A stretch of DNA of 56,415 bases from an uncultured Sulfitobacter sp. Its GTDB lineage: Bacteria > Pseudomonadota > Alphaproteobacteria > Rhodobacterales > Rhodobacteraceae. How positions within the stretch are numbered: the stretch's first letter is position 1; every line of letters starts with the position of its first letter. The position numbers and the translations under genes are program-made. Below, one piece after another: positions 8,674 through 17,157 of this stretch. A model generated the notes under the pieces. It did no database searches. It had not been told where the DNA came from and worked only from the letters and a program-made list of their open reading frames with translations. The stretch lies in contig CALFWM010000023.1 of the NCBI GenBank assembly GCA_937928635.1, positions 1-56,415 on the forward strand. Reading direction: 5' to 3'.

Positions 8674-9884
8674 TTGGCTGCACTCATTAAGTTATGTGCA
8701 CGCTTGATCACGACGTCCAATCCATCCAGCAACCCGTCCGCACCGGCCTCCGAAGGTTTGCTTTGCCCGGAAAGGTTGCAGATTGCATGTATCATTGCGG
8801 TTGGGGTCATCCCGTCGCGCTCCTCATCCAGCATGCGCACCAATCCCAATTGCTCTGCACGGCTGGCGCGCAGCCATTGCTCCAGTCGCGGCACCGTGCG
8901 CGGCACGATGACGGCGCGTTTGTCAAACGACAGAACCTCGCAAAAGGTATTATATCCGCCCATGCAAACGACACCTTCTGCCCCGGCAAAGAGCGATTCA
9001 ATGCGGCTGTCAAAACCTACCGCAGTCACGCGACCGCCCAACTTGTTGACCCGCGCGTCAAAGGCCTCGCGCACTTCACCAGACAGGAACGGGCCGTAAA
9101 CCAGCACCGCATCAGGTTCGAGCGTCGGGTCCTGTTCATAAGCATCGAGGACCAATGATACCATCGCAGCACCATCGCCCCCGCCACCGGGTGTCACCAG
9201 CACGTAAGGAATGCCGGGCACCTCAACGTGATCGGTGATTTCGCGGCGCAAATACCCGGTCCAATGCATGCGCGCGCGCAGATCGTCGGACAATGCCAGG
9301 CCCTCGGTTGGGTCATATACATCGCGCACGCCATAGACCCAGATTTCGTCATAGAACTTTTCAGCAGCACTTAACGCGCCCTTGCGCTGCCACTCGGCAG
9401 CAAGAACCTCCGGTTCGTCCAGCACATCCCGCAGGCCCAAAACCGTACGCGTGCGCCCGCGCAACCGCAGCCATTCCAGCGTGGGCAGCAATTCACCCCG
9501 AAACCCGGTGGGTTCCTTGTCCACGATCAGCAGGTCAGGTTCAAACTGTTCAATCGCGGTTTGGATGATGCCGGCGCGCAGGGAGGTGGTGTCATCAATG
9601 CCCATGCCAAGCGTCTGGCTGACATATGATCCATCCGGCAGTTTGGTGACACCGGGCAGGCGAATGTGATCGACCCGTTCGGGAAAGGTAAATCGCCCGG
9701 CAACCGGCGATCCGGTCAGGATGATTGCAGAGGTGTTGGGATCAGCCTCAATCATTGCAGAGGCCAGCGCGCGCGAGCGGCGCAAATGCCCGAGACCAAA
9801 TGTATCATGGCTGTAAAACATGATCCTGCGCGAAGGGGAGCCTTCGCGATAGTGCCGTTTTCCGCTCTGCCGCATGGTATTCAC
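8670..9884 (-). CDS. MurG-like GT-B glycosyltransferase
   Basis: This 404-residue protein carries IMFYSHDTFGLGHLRRSRAL near residue 21, a MurG-like acceptor motif, and VLVTPGGGGDGAAMVSLVL in the donor domain, followed by GVVCMGGYNTFCEVLSFDKR. It is longer at the N-terminus than its relative at 4645-5781; the ATG at 9884 lies 9 nt downstream of the dehydrogenase stop, while internal codons such as the IMF methionine could also serve. The fold is that of GT28-like transferases acting at the cytoplasmic membrane surface. Its start site and the next gene (8670-8673 overlap) place it second in the operon. Confidence 0.82.
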   Translation of the reverse strand: MNTMRQSGKRHYREGSPSRRIMFYSHDTFGLGHLRRSRALASAMIEADPNTSAIILTGSPVAGRFTFPERVDHIRLPGVTKLPDGSYVSQTLGMGIDDTTSLRAGIIQTAIEQFEPDLLIVDKEPTGFRGELLPTLEWLRLRGRTRTVLGLRDVLDEPEVLAAEWQRKGALSAAEKFYDEIWVYGVRDVYDPTEGLALSDDLRARMHWTGYLRREITDHVEVPGIPYVLVTPGGGGDGAAMVSLVLDAYEQDPTLEPDAVLVYGPFLSGEVREAFDARVNKLGGRVTAVGFDSRIESLFAGAEGVVCMGGYNTFCEVLSFDKRAVIVPRTVPRLEQWLRASRAEQLGLVRMLDEERDGMTPTAMIHAICNLSGQSKPSEAGADGLLDGLDVVIKRAHNLMSAAK

Positions 9885-9893
9885 TGCCTTGGT

Positions 9894-11174
9894 CTAAAGT
9901 CTCAGGTCGCTGCCTGATTTGCCGAATATTCCCTTGATGTCATAAAGCACGGCACCCGGCTTGCCCAATGCGCGGATGGCCTCACTGCCTTGTTCCACAA
10001 ATTCGCGATGCCCAACTGCCACAACAATGGCGTCATATGTGCCCGGTTCGGGGGTTTGCACCGCCGCAACCCCATGTCGCTGCTTCAGCGTGTCGGCACC
10101 AACCCACGGGTCATGCACTTGTGCGGTAACACCGTAATCAGCCAATTCTGCCAGAATATCCGAGACACGGGTGTTGCGGGTGTCGGCGCAGTTTTCCTTG
10201 AAGGTGTAGCCCATGATCAAAACCTTGGCCCCGCGCACAGCAATGTCACGGCTGAGCATCGTTTTGACCAGCGTTTGGGCCACATGTGCGCCCATCTGAT
10301 TATTGATGCGCCGCCCGGCCAGAATAACCTCGGGGTGATAGCCCATCTGTTCAGCGCGGTAGGTCAGGTAATAGGGGTCAACGCCGATGCAATGCCCGCC
10401 CACCAAACCGGGGCGGAAGGGCAGAAAGTTCCACTTGGTGCCTGCCGCTTCCAGCACCTCCAGCGTGTCGAGACCAAGGCGCGAGAAAATGAGGGAGAAC
10501 TCATTGACGAGCGCAATGTTGAGATCACGCTGCGTGTTTTCGATCACTTTGGCCGCCTCTGCCGTTGCGATAGAGGACGCACGGTGCAGCCCGGCCTTGA
10601 CCACGGGGGCATAGATCGCATCGACCCTGTCGAGTGTCTCTTCGTCCTGCGCGGCGATGATTTTGACCACGTTTTCCATGGAGTGTTCAGCGTCGCCGGG
10701 GTTCACCCGTTCGGGGCTATAGGCCAGCTTGATATCACTGCCTGTATCCAAACCACTGCCAGCGGCAAGGGCCGGGCCACAGACCTCTTCTGTGACACCG
10801 GGGTAGACGGTGCTTTCCAGCACGACCAATGCACCGGGGGTCAGATGTGGCGCGATGGTCGCGCAGGCCCCTAGCACAGGACCCAGATCGGGCGCTTTGG
10901 CATCTGTGATGGGGGTAGGAACGGCGATGATGAACACCGTGCATCCAGCCAGATCGGCTGCCAGGTGGGTGAATTTCGCACGGCTGTCTGCCACGGAGGC
11001 ATCTGCGACTTCTCCATTAGGGTCACGTCCGCTGATCAACGTGGCAACTGTGGCTTCATGCGTGTCCAGCCCCACCACATCAAACCCGGCGCGCGCCAAT
11101 GCCAGGGTGAGGGGCAGGCCAACATAGCCCAGACCCAATACGGCAATCTTTTCCTTGGCGGTGTTGGAGGGCAT
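9894..11174 (-). CDS. UDP-N-acetylhexosamine 6-dehydrogenase (WbpA/TviB type)
   Basis: This 426-residue protein is a nucleotide-sugar dehydrogenase. It has an N-terminal NAD fold (IAVLGLGYVGLPLTLALARA), a central helix domain with SIATAEAAKVIENTQRDLNI, the catalytic Cys loop GLVGGHCIGVDPYYLTYRAE and a C-terminal UDP-binding domain with YTFKENCADTRNTRV. These features fit the TviB/WbpA branch, which oxidises UDP-GlcNAc or UDP-GalNAc to the uronic acid in two NAD-dependent steps, rather than UDP-glucose dehydrogenase. It is probably the first gene of the glycan operon and indicates an acidic HexNAcA residue in the product (inference). The gene upstream (mscS-like) diverges. Confidence 0.88.
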   Translation of the reverse strand: MPSNTAKEKIAVLGLGYVGLPLTLALARAGFDVVGLDTHEATVATLISGRDPNGEVADASVADSRAKFTHLAADLAGCTVFIIAVPTPITDAKAPDLGPVLGACATIAPHLTPGALVVLESTVYPGVTEEVCGPALAAGSGLDTGSDIKLAYSPERVNPGDAEHSMENVVKIIAAQDEETLDRVDAIYAPVVKAGLHRASSIATAEAAKVIENTQRDLNIALVNEFSLIFSRLGLDTLEVLEAAGTKWNFLPFRPGLVGGHCIGVDPYYLTYRAEQMGYHPEVILAGRRINNQMGAHVAQTLVKTMLSRDIAVRGAKVLIMGYTFKENCADTRNTRVSDILAELADYGVTAQVHDPWVGADTLKQRHGVAAVQTPEPGTYDAIVVAVGHREFVEQGSEAIRALGKPGAVLYDIKGIFGKSGSDLRL

Positions 11175-11371
11175 GGGGTTGATCCTTACGAGGGTTGGTT
11201 TGTGTCTTAACGGCCCCTCTGGGGTCTGACAGCTATGACATAGTTTTTGGGTCTGTGTAAAATGTCGATCACGGTGCGTTCAAGGCGAGGTGTTGGTCTT
11301 TCCAGCCAATTGCAATAGGCGGCATGCTGCCCTAACTATCGGCAGGGCCGAGGGGGTCTGTGTGAGGTCCA

Positions 11372-13864
11372 ATGCGCGCGTTCATATTTGTCACGGTGAT
11401 CTTTGGGTTTCTGTTGTCTGTGTTGCCTGCGCCAGGTGGAGCACAGAGCCTTGGGTCACTGCTCACACCCGAAACCTCGGGCGAAACGGATGCGGCGACT
11501 GGTATTGATGATATTCTCGACCGCGCCGCAGAGAAGGGTGTTGGCGTTGTTGTGATCGACAGTGATGGCAACGTCATCTCTCAACCGGCAACCGACATTT
11601 CCGAGACGCAGAGCAATGCGGAGCCTGAACGCTCCGCGCTGATGATCATGCAAGACCGCGTTGTGCGGTTCCGCGCGGCCCTCGTTGAACGGGTATTTTT
11701 GCTGCCGGGTGCCTTTACCGAGGTGATTGATATCCTGCGGGATGCCAGCCCGGATGGCACGTTGATGGCCTTTGGCTGGGCGCTGATCTACAGCTTGCTG
11801 TTGTTTGCCGCCGGTGCGGTTGTGGAGCATCAGTTTATCTACAAACGTGTGATGCACCGCACGTTGGAAGAACGCACAAAGCCCGATCCGCAAGGCTATA
11901 TCGAAAAACTGCCGCTGCTGTTGTTCCGCTTTGTGATGGGTGTTGTTGGTATTCTGGTCTCAATGGCGGTCGCCTATGTGCTTGGGATTTTGATCTTTGG
12001 CACGCTCGAAGATTCCGCGATGCGATACACTGTGACCCTGATCAACACTGGCTATTTTGCCTGTCGTTTTATTGCTGGGCTGTGGCGTATGATCCTCTCC
12101 CCGTTCCTGTGCCAATACCGTATTCCCGCCCTGAGCGATCGTGATGCGCGTCGCCTGCACCGCTGGATGTGGTCACTTGCGACCTTGGATGTCTGCGCCA
12201 TCCTGATCGGAGACTGGATCCGGGAATTGGGCCTGAACGATGACGCCTACGCGTTTTTGGCCGCAGTGTTTTCTGCGCTGATTGTGCTGATGAATATCCT
12301 TTTGATTGTCGTCAATCATGCGGCCATCACCCGGGCGCTGCGTAATGGCAAAACCATGGAGCAATCCAGCATGATGTTGCGCATCCTGTGCCGGGTCTGG
12401 GCACCGGTGGTGATCTTTTACGTGATCCTTGCCTGGTTTGAGCTGACCTATGATCTGGTGCTGGGCAACCCCAGTTCGGTCCCGCTGATTGCCGGGGCCT
12501 ATGGCATCCTGATCACCATTGTGATGGTCTACGGGATCATCAATTATGCCATTGAACGCGGTTTTGCCCGGGCCCGCACCATGCGCCGCCTGAACACCCC
12601 TCCCACCGAAGAGCTTGAGGAAGAGGGCCAGGCTGCTGCCCGCGCCATGGCAGACGCGCTGGCACCGGATGAAACCGACAACACGGTTGGGGATGTCACG
12701 CAGGACATTGCCGCCGCCATGCGTGACGGTGTGACCACGGCAGACGAGGCACCGTTGCAAGGCGCGCGGATCACGGCACAGGATCAGGCCGAAGCATTGG
12801 CTCCCCGACGCCAGATGACCACTTTTGAGGAACTTGCGCGCCGGGTCGCAGGTATCCTGGCCTTTGTCGCCGGGGCTTATGCGTTCTTTTACATATGGGA
12901 CAATGACAGCGCCCAGATGGTCGAAAGTTACGCGGACCGATTGCTGGATGTTATGGTGATCATGTTCATCGGCTACGTGATCTATCACGCCTTTCGGATC
13001 TGGATCGACAACAAGATTGTTGAGGAAACGGGCGATGAAGTTGCGGTTGAACCGGGGGATGAAGGAGGGGGATCTTCCGCCTCACGTCTGGCCACGCTGC
13101 TGCCATTATTCCGCAATTTCATGCTGATCGTGGTCGTGATCACGATCCTGCTGATTGTCTTGATGGAGATCGGTGTGAATGTCGGCCCGCTGTTTGCAGG
13201 TGCTGGCATTGTGGGCATCGCTATTGGGTTTGGCTCTCAGGCGCTGGTGCGGGATGTCTTTGCCGGTGCGTTCTTTTTGTTCGACGATGCCTTTCGCAAA
13301 GGCGAATATCTGGACGTTGGCAATGTCAAGGGCACGGTCGAAAAAATCTCTGTGCGCTCTTTCCAGCTGCGCCATCATCTGGGCGCGCTGCACACCATCC
13401 CGTTTGGCGAATTGCAGGTCATCACCAACTATTCCCGTGACTGGGTGATGATGAAACTGCCATTGCGCGTGACCTATGACACCGATGTGGAACTTGTGCG
13501 CAGGCTGATCAAAAAGCTGGGCATCCGGCTGCTGGATGATCCGGTGATCGGGGATCACTTTATCCAGCCCCTGAAATCGCAGGGCGTGATTGAAATGCAG
13601 GACAGTGCGATGATCGTTCGCGTAAAATTCATGACCAAGCCGGGCGATCAGTGGATGGTGCGCAAAAAGGTCTACGAAGAAATCCGCGTGCTGTTTGAAC
13701 AGGAAGGCATCAAGTTTGCCCACCGCGAAGTCACCGTACGGCTGGCTGATGGCAAGGCGGATGAGCTGACGCCTGAGCAAAAGCGCGAAATTGCCGCGGC
13801 GGCCCATGCCTCGCTTGAGGAAGATATGCTGGAGGATGATAACGGCGGCGGGGATGACCGCTAA
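11372..13864 (+). CDS. Large mechanosensitive ion channel (MscS family)
   Basis: This 830-residue inner membrane protein starts with a signal peptide (MRAFIFVTVIFGFLLSVLPA, cleavage near GGAQS). A short periplasmic part, several hydrophobic segments (about residues 125-150, 175-205, 215-240, 265-320, 340-390), a cytosolic acidic stretch (about 400-480) and another TM group follow. The MscS core at the C-terminal third has the pore helix and beta domain: GIVGIAIGFGSQALVRDVFA, then GEYLDVGNVKGTVEKISVR and HTIPFGELQVITNYSRDW. It belongs to the long MscS-like/MscK type that releases solutes upon hypo-osmotic shock. It is transcribed divergently from the glycan operon; no operon partner is evident. 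Confidence 0.92.
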   Translation: MRAFIFVTVIFGFLLSVLPAPGGAQSLGSLLTPETSGETDAATGIDDILDRAAEKGVGVVVIDSDGNVISQPATDISETQSNAEPERSALMIMQDRVVRFRAALVERVFLLPGAFTEVIDILRDASPDGTLMAFGWALIYSLLLFAAGAVVEHQFIYKRVMHRTLEERTKPDPQGYIEKLPLLLFRFVMGVVGILVSMAVAYVLGILIFGTLEDSAMRYTVTLINTGYFACRFIAGLWRMILSPFLCQYRIPALSDRDARRLHRWMWSLATLDVCAILIGDWIRELGLNDDAYAFLAAVFSALIVLMNILLIVVNHAAITRALRNGKTMEQSSMMLRILCRVWAPVVIFYVILAWFELTYDLVLGNPSSVPLIAGAYGILITIVMVYGIINYAIERGFARARTMRRLNTPPTEELEEEGQAAARAMADALAPDETDNTVGDVTQDIAAAMRDGVTTADEAPLQGARITAQDQAEALAPRRQMTTFEELARRVAGILAFVAGAYAFFYIWDNDSAQMVESYADRLLDVMVIMFIGYVIYHAFRIWIDNKIVEETGDEVAVEPGDEGGGSSASRLATLLPLFRNFMLIVVVITILLIVLMEIGVNVGPLFAGAGIVGIAIGFGSQALVRDVFAGAFFLFDDAFRKGEYLDVGNVKGTVEKISVRSFQLRHHLGALHTIPFGELQVITNYSRDWVMMKLPLRVTYDTDVELVRRLIKKLGIRLLDDPVIGDHFIQPLKSQGVIEMQDSAMIVRVKFMTKPGDQWMVRKKVYEEIRVLFEQEGIKFAHREVTVRLADGKADELTPEQKREIAAAAHASLEEDMLEDDNGGGDDR

Positions 13865-13956
13865 CTCTTGATTTACCAGTTGGACGGCAAGTTGCTCTGG
13901 TTGAAACCCTCTCTCATTGGGCTAGGTCGCTTGGCATTCAAAGAGGGAGATAAGAA

Positions 13957-14730
13957 ATGACGCAGACACGCAGAACGTTCCTGGCCACCACGGCGGCGGC
14001 CGCGGGAAAAATCACCTTGCTGCCCTTTGCCGCGCAGGCAGCAGCACATGCGGGCAATAGTTTTGAAACACCGGGCGGCATAATCAAGGTGCATCCGATT
14101 TCCCACGCATCCATCATCATGGAAACGCCTGCGGGCACGATTTACGTTGATCCGGTCGGTGATGCTGCGCGCTATGCGGGCAAGCCTGCACCCGATTTGA
14201 TTGTGGTGACCCATGCCCATGGCGATCATTTTAATGTCGAGACGTTGGCGGGTGTTGTGCAGGACAGCACACAGTTGATTACCAATGGTGCCGTTTTTGA
14301 AAAGCTGCCAGAGGAGTTGAAAACGCGATCGACTGGGGTTGGCAACGGTGCCCGTGCCACGTTCAACGCGTTGAGTGTTGAGGCGATCCCGGCCTATAAC
14401 CTGACCGAAGAGCGAAAAAAGTTTCACCCCAAAGGCCGCGACAATGGCTATGTGATGAACTTTGACGGGTTCCGCGTCTATGTCTCTGGTGATACCGAAG
14501 ACATCCCCGAAATGCGCGCCCTGCAGGACATTGATCTGGCATTTGTCTGTATGAACCTGCCCTTTACCATGGACGTGGAGGCGGCAGCCTCTGCCGTGAC
14601 AGAATTTGCCCCCCGCTTTGTCTACCCCTACCATTATCGGGGCAAGGATGGGGGAACACAGGACCCGGAGGCTTTTGCCAAGATGATTTCAGGTGATACC
14701 GAGGTGAAACTGGCCCCCTGGTACGCCTGA
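13957..14730 (+). CDS. Tat-exported metallo-beta-lactamase-fold hydrolase
   Basis: This 257-residue protein begins MTQTRRTFLATTAAAAG, a twin-arginine signal (TRRTFLA) with an Ala-rich core, ending near AQAAAHA. Mature sequence shows the UPF0173/UlaG-like metallo-hydrolase pattern: ISHASIIMETPAGTIYVDPV, then VVTHAHGDHFNVETL with the HxHxDH metal site, and later YVSGDTEDIPEM and YPYHYRGKDGG with downstream metal ligands. It is thus predicted to be a folded, metal-loaded hydrolase exported to the periplasm; the substrate is unknown. The start is preceded by AGAGGGAGATAAGAA. It lies about 90 bp after the mscS gene and is followed by a terminator. Confidence 0.85.
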   Translation: MTQTRRTFLATTAAAAGKITLLPFAAQAAAHAGNSFETPGGIIKVHPISHASIIMETPAGTIYVDPVGDAARYAGKPAPDLIVVTHAHGDHFNVETLAGVVQDSTQLITNGAVFEKLPEELKTRSTGVGNGARATFNALSVEAIPAYNLTEERKKFHPKGRDNGYVMNFDGFRVYVSGDTEDIPEMRALQDIDLAFVCMNLPFTMDVEAAASAVTEFAPRFVYPYHYRGKDGGTQDPEAFAKMISGDTEVKLAPWYA

Positions 14731-14737
14731 GGGGTTT

Positions 14738-14795
14738 CGGATGCCTGACGGCATCCGACGTGACGGTTTGATTTCGAGTGCCTGACGGCATCCGA
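14738..14795. repeat. Tandem palindromes with shared 18-nt core
   Basis: The core TGCCTGACGGCATCCGAC occurs twice (14742-14759 and 14779-14796). The first copy is part of a perfect hairpin with stem CGGATGCC/GGCATCCG (14738-14745 and 14750-14757) and loop TGAC. The second copy forms an imperfect hairpin. They may be a small repeat family or help stop transcription after the metallo-hydrolase gene. Confidence 0.5.
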
Positions 14796-14800
14796 CAGGG

Positions 14801-14825
14801 GCGGGGGCGATGCTCCCGCTTTTTT
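14801..14825 (+). terminator. Rho-independent terminator after the metallo-hydrolase gene
   Basis: Stem GCGGGGGC (14801-14808) pairs with GCTCCCGC (14812-14819) with one G-T wobble and a GAT loop, followed by a run of six T (14820-14825). It stands 70 bp after the stop of the plus-strand gene. Confidence 0.75.
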
Positions 14826-14980
14826 GTTCGCAGTCGGGGTGTGGATCGTGTTTTCTCACAGAGCGGGTTGAGACGGCCTTGATCAGGCGCGCAAACGCTC
14901 AGACCTGCGTGTTTGGCCAATGAGGGAGTTTGAGTTTATTGGAAGGGTGAAGGGGCGGGCGCTGTACGCTTCAAGGCGGG

Positions 14981-16132
14981 TTAGCTTTTGTAGGGATCAA
15001 GCGAGGCGCGCAACCCGTCGCCCAAAAAGTTGAACGCCAGGACCACCACAATGATGGGCAGCATGGGGATGGCCGTCCACCAATAGATTTCGATGCTTGC
15101 AAGGTTCTGCGCGTCATTCAGCATCACGCCCCAGGAGACCGCAGGCGCGCGCAGACCAAGGCCAAGGAAGCTCAGCGCGGTTTCGCCCAGGATCATGGCT
15201 GGGATCGAGAGGGTCGCACTGGCGATCAGATGCGACATGAAGTTGGGCAACAGGTGACGGCGGATCACGCGGGCGGGTTTTGCCCCCATCATTTCGGCCG
15301 CTTTGACGTATTCTTCCTCGCGCAGGCTGAGGAATTTACTGCGCACCGCGCGCGCCAGGCCCGGCCAGTCCAGGATGCCAAGGATGATCGAGATGATAAA
15401 GAACACCGCCACCGGCCCCCAGTTGGAGGGCACCGCCGCAGAGAGGGCAAGCCAAAGCGGCAGTTCCGGCAGCGACCTGAGGATTTCAATCACCCGGTTG
15501 ATGACCCAATCCGTGCGGCCGCCAAAGTACCCCGCCATCGCACCAAAGGTGATGCCCAAAAGGAAGCTGACCGTGATGCCGATCAGACCCACGGTCAGGG
15601 ACAATTGCGCGCCATATAAAATGCGGCTGAACACGTCGCGCCCCAGCCTGTCAGACCCCCAGAGGAAGACCGTGGCCCCATCCGGCGCGCAGAACAGATG
15701 GGTGTCAGACGGGATAAATCCAAAGAGGTTGTATTCACGCCCCTCGCAGAAATATTCCAGCGGCATCGGCGTGGTTTCATCTGTGCTGTAGGTCCAGCGG
15801 AAATTTTCAAGATCCGCGGTGGCCGTGATTGGATAGACGTAGGGGCCTATGAAAGACCCGTTGTGCCACAGATTGACGCTTTGCGGTGGGGCATAAAGAT
15901 AATCTGCGCTGCGTTCATTTGGCGTATAGGGCGCGATAAATCCGGCAATGGGCAGCACCAGATAGCAGCATAGCAAAAAGATGCCAGAGACCAGCGCCAG
16001 CTTGTGGCGTTTGAACTTGCGCCAGGTCAGCCGCCATGCCGGTGCGTCCATTTCCGAGCGTTCCAGCGCGGACAGGTCAGCCGTGTCGCTCCAGGGTTCG
16101 GGATCAACGAAACGCTTTTCAGGATCGCTCAT
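14981..16132 (-). CDS. Peptide/oligopeptide ABC transporter permease (YejE/OppC type)
   Basis: This 383-residue inner membrane protein has an N-terminal cytosolic part, a first TM segment (LALVSGIFLLCCYLVLPIAG, about residues 45-65), a long periplasmic insertion and then five TM segments. LWGSDRLGRDVFSRILYGAQ is the OppC/DppC signature before TM2. The EAA loop coupling to the ATPase lies around EYVKAAEMMGAKPARVIRRH. The enlarged first periplasmic loop (about residues 65-160) with Cys residues is characteristic of YejE rather than DppC. It is the last gene of the transporter operon and overlaps the yejB-like gene by 4 nt. Confidence 0.88.
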   Translation of the reverse strand: MSDPEKRFVDPEPWSDTADLSALERSEMDAPAWRLTWRKFKRHKLALVSGIFLLCCYLVLPIAGFIAPYTPNERSADYLYAPPQSVNLWHNGSFIGPYVYPITATADLENFRWTYSTDETTPMPLEYFCEGREYNLFGFIPSDTHLFCAPDGATVFLWGSDRLGRDVFSRILYGAQLSLTVGLIGITVSFLLGITFGAMAGYFGGRTDWVINRVIEILRSLPELPLWLALSAAVPSNWGPVAVFFIISIILGILDWPGLARAVRSKFLSLREEEYVKAAEMMGAKPARVIRRHLLPNFMSHLIASATLSIPAMILGETALSFLGLGLRAPAVSWGVMLNDAQNLASIEIYWWTAIPMLPIIVVVLAFNFLGDGLRASLDPYKS

Positions 16133-17157
16133 GCGCCGCGCCCCTTGTAGCGGATGCGCGGATCAAGCAGGACCAGCAGAATGTCAGACACCATCGTGCC
16201 AATCAGCGTCAGAAGGGCGACAAACATCAGGATAAACCCGGCCAGGAACTGATCCTGCGATTTCAATGCGGTCAGCAAAGAGGGCCCGATGGTTTGCAGG
16301 CCCAGAACCACAGAAACCAGAACCGAACCCGAGATCATGGAGGGCAACAGGTTGCCAATGTCCGCCACAAAAGGATTGAACGCCATGCGCAACGGATATT
16401 TGGCCAGCAGGCGGGTAGGGCCAAGACCCTTGGCCTTTGCGGTTTCAACGTAGGGCTTGGAAAGCTCGTCCAGCATATTGGCGCGCAGGCGCTGCATCAT
16501 GGCCGCCGCCCCGGAGGTGCCGATCACAAAGGTTGGAACAATCAGGTGCAGCAGAATGGATTTGACCTTGTCCCATGACATTGGTTCACCCTCATAAACA
16601 GGGTCCATGAGGCCGCCGATGGGCAGGTTGAAATATTTATGCCCGTAGTAGAACAGGATCAACGCCAGCAGAAAGTTCGGCGTGGCAAGGCCCAGATAAC
16701 CCACAAATCCGGCGGTATAATCCGCCCATGTTTCGGATTTTGCCGCCGCAATCACGCCCAGTGGCAAGGCCACAGCATAGACAAACAGAACCGCAGAGAG
16801 GTTCACCAGAACGGTCAACCACAACGCGTCACCCACAATGTCCCCGACGGGGCGGTCAAACTCAAAGGACCAGCCAAAATCACCCTGTATCAGCCCCGAA
16901 AACCCCAGGGGGCCGGGGATAAAGCCCACCCAGATCAGGTATTGCTGATAAAGCGGCCGGTCGAGCGCATATTCGCGGCGCAAAAATTCGGCCTTGGCCA
17001 CGCCTTCGGCCTGTCCTGTGGCGCGCAGTTCCGCAATCTGGTTGGACAGATAGTCACCGGGTGGCAGGTTGATGATGGCAAAGACCAGAATGGAGACGAC
17101 CCAAAGGGTCAACAACATCGTAAAGGTCCGATAGATCGCGTATTTGATCAGGCTCAT
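16129..17157 (-). CDS. Peptide/oligopeptide ABC transporter permease (YejB/OppB type)
   Basis: This 342-residue integral membrane protein has an N-terminal TM segment (FTMLLTLWVVSILVFAIINL), the YALDRPLYQQYLIWV segment typical of OppB-type permeases, and five further TM helices. The EAA loop reads PYVETAKAKGLGPTRLLAKY. It would form the heterodimeric channel with the YejE-like protein encoded next. Its start overlaps the binding protein's stop (17154-17157), and its stop overlaps the next start, so the operon is translationally coupled. Confidence 0.88.
   Translation of the reverse strand: MSLIKYAIYRTFTMLLTLWVVSILVFAIINLPPGDYLSNQIAELRATGQAEGVAKAEFLRREYALDRPLYQQYLIWVGFIPGPLGFSGLIQGDFGWSFEFDRPVGDIVGDALWLTVLVNLSAVLFVYAVALPLGVIAAAKSETWADYTAGFVGYLGLATPNFLLALILFYYGHKYFNLPIGGLMDPVYEGEPMSWDKVKSILLHLIVPTFVIGTSGAAAMMQRLRANMLDELSKPYVETAKAKGLGPTRLLAKYPLRMAFNPFVADIGNLLPSMISGSVLVSVVLGLQTIGPSLLTALKSQDQFLAGFILMFVALLTLIGTMVSDILLVLLDPRIRYKGRGA

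Noticed and set aside
9990..10874. Long open frames on the opposite strand of the nucleotide-sugar dehydrogenase and other GC-rich genes
   Set aside because: They are antisense shadows caused by high GC at third codon positions, without recognisable motifs.
14742..14796. CRISPR-like repeat from the two 18-nt cores
   Set aside because: Only two copies, palindromic cores and no regular spacers; no cas genes are present.
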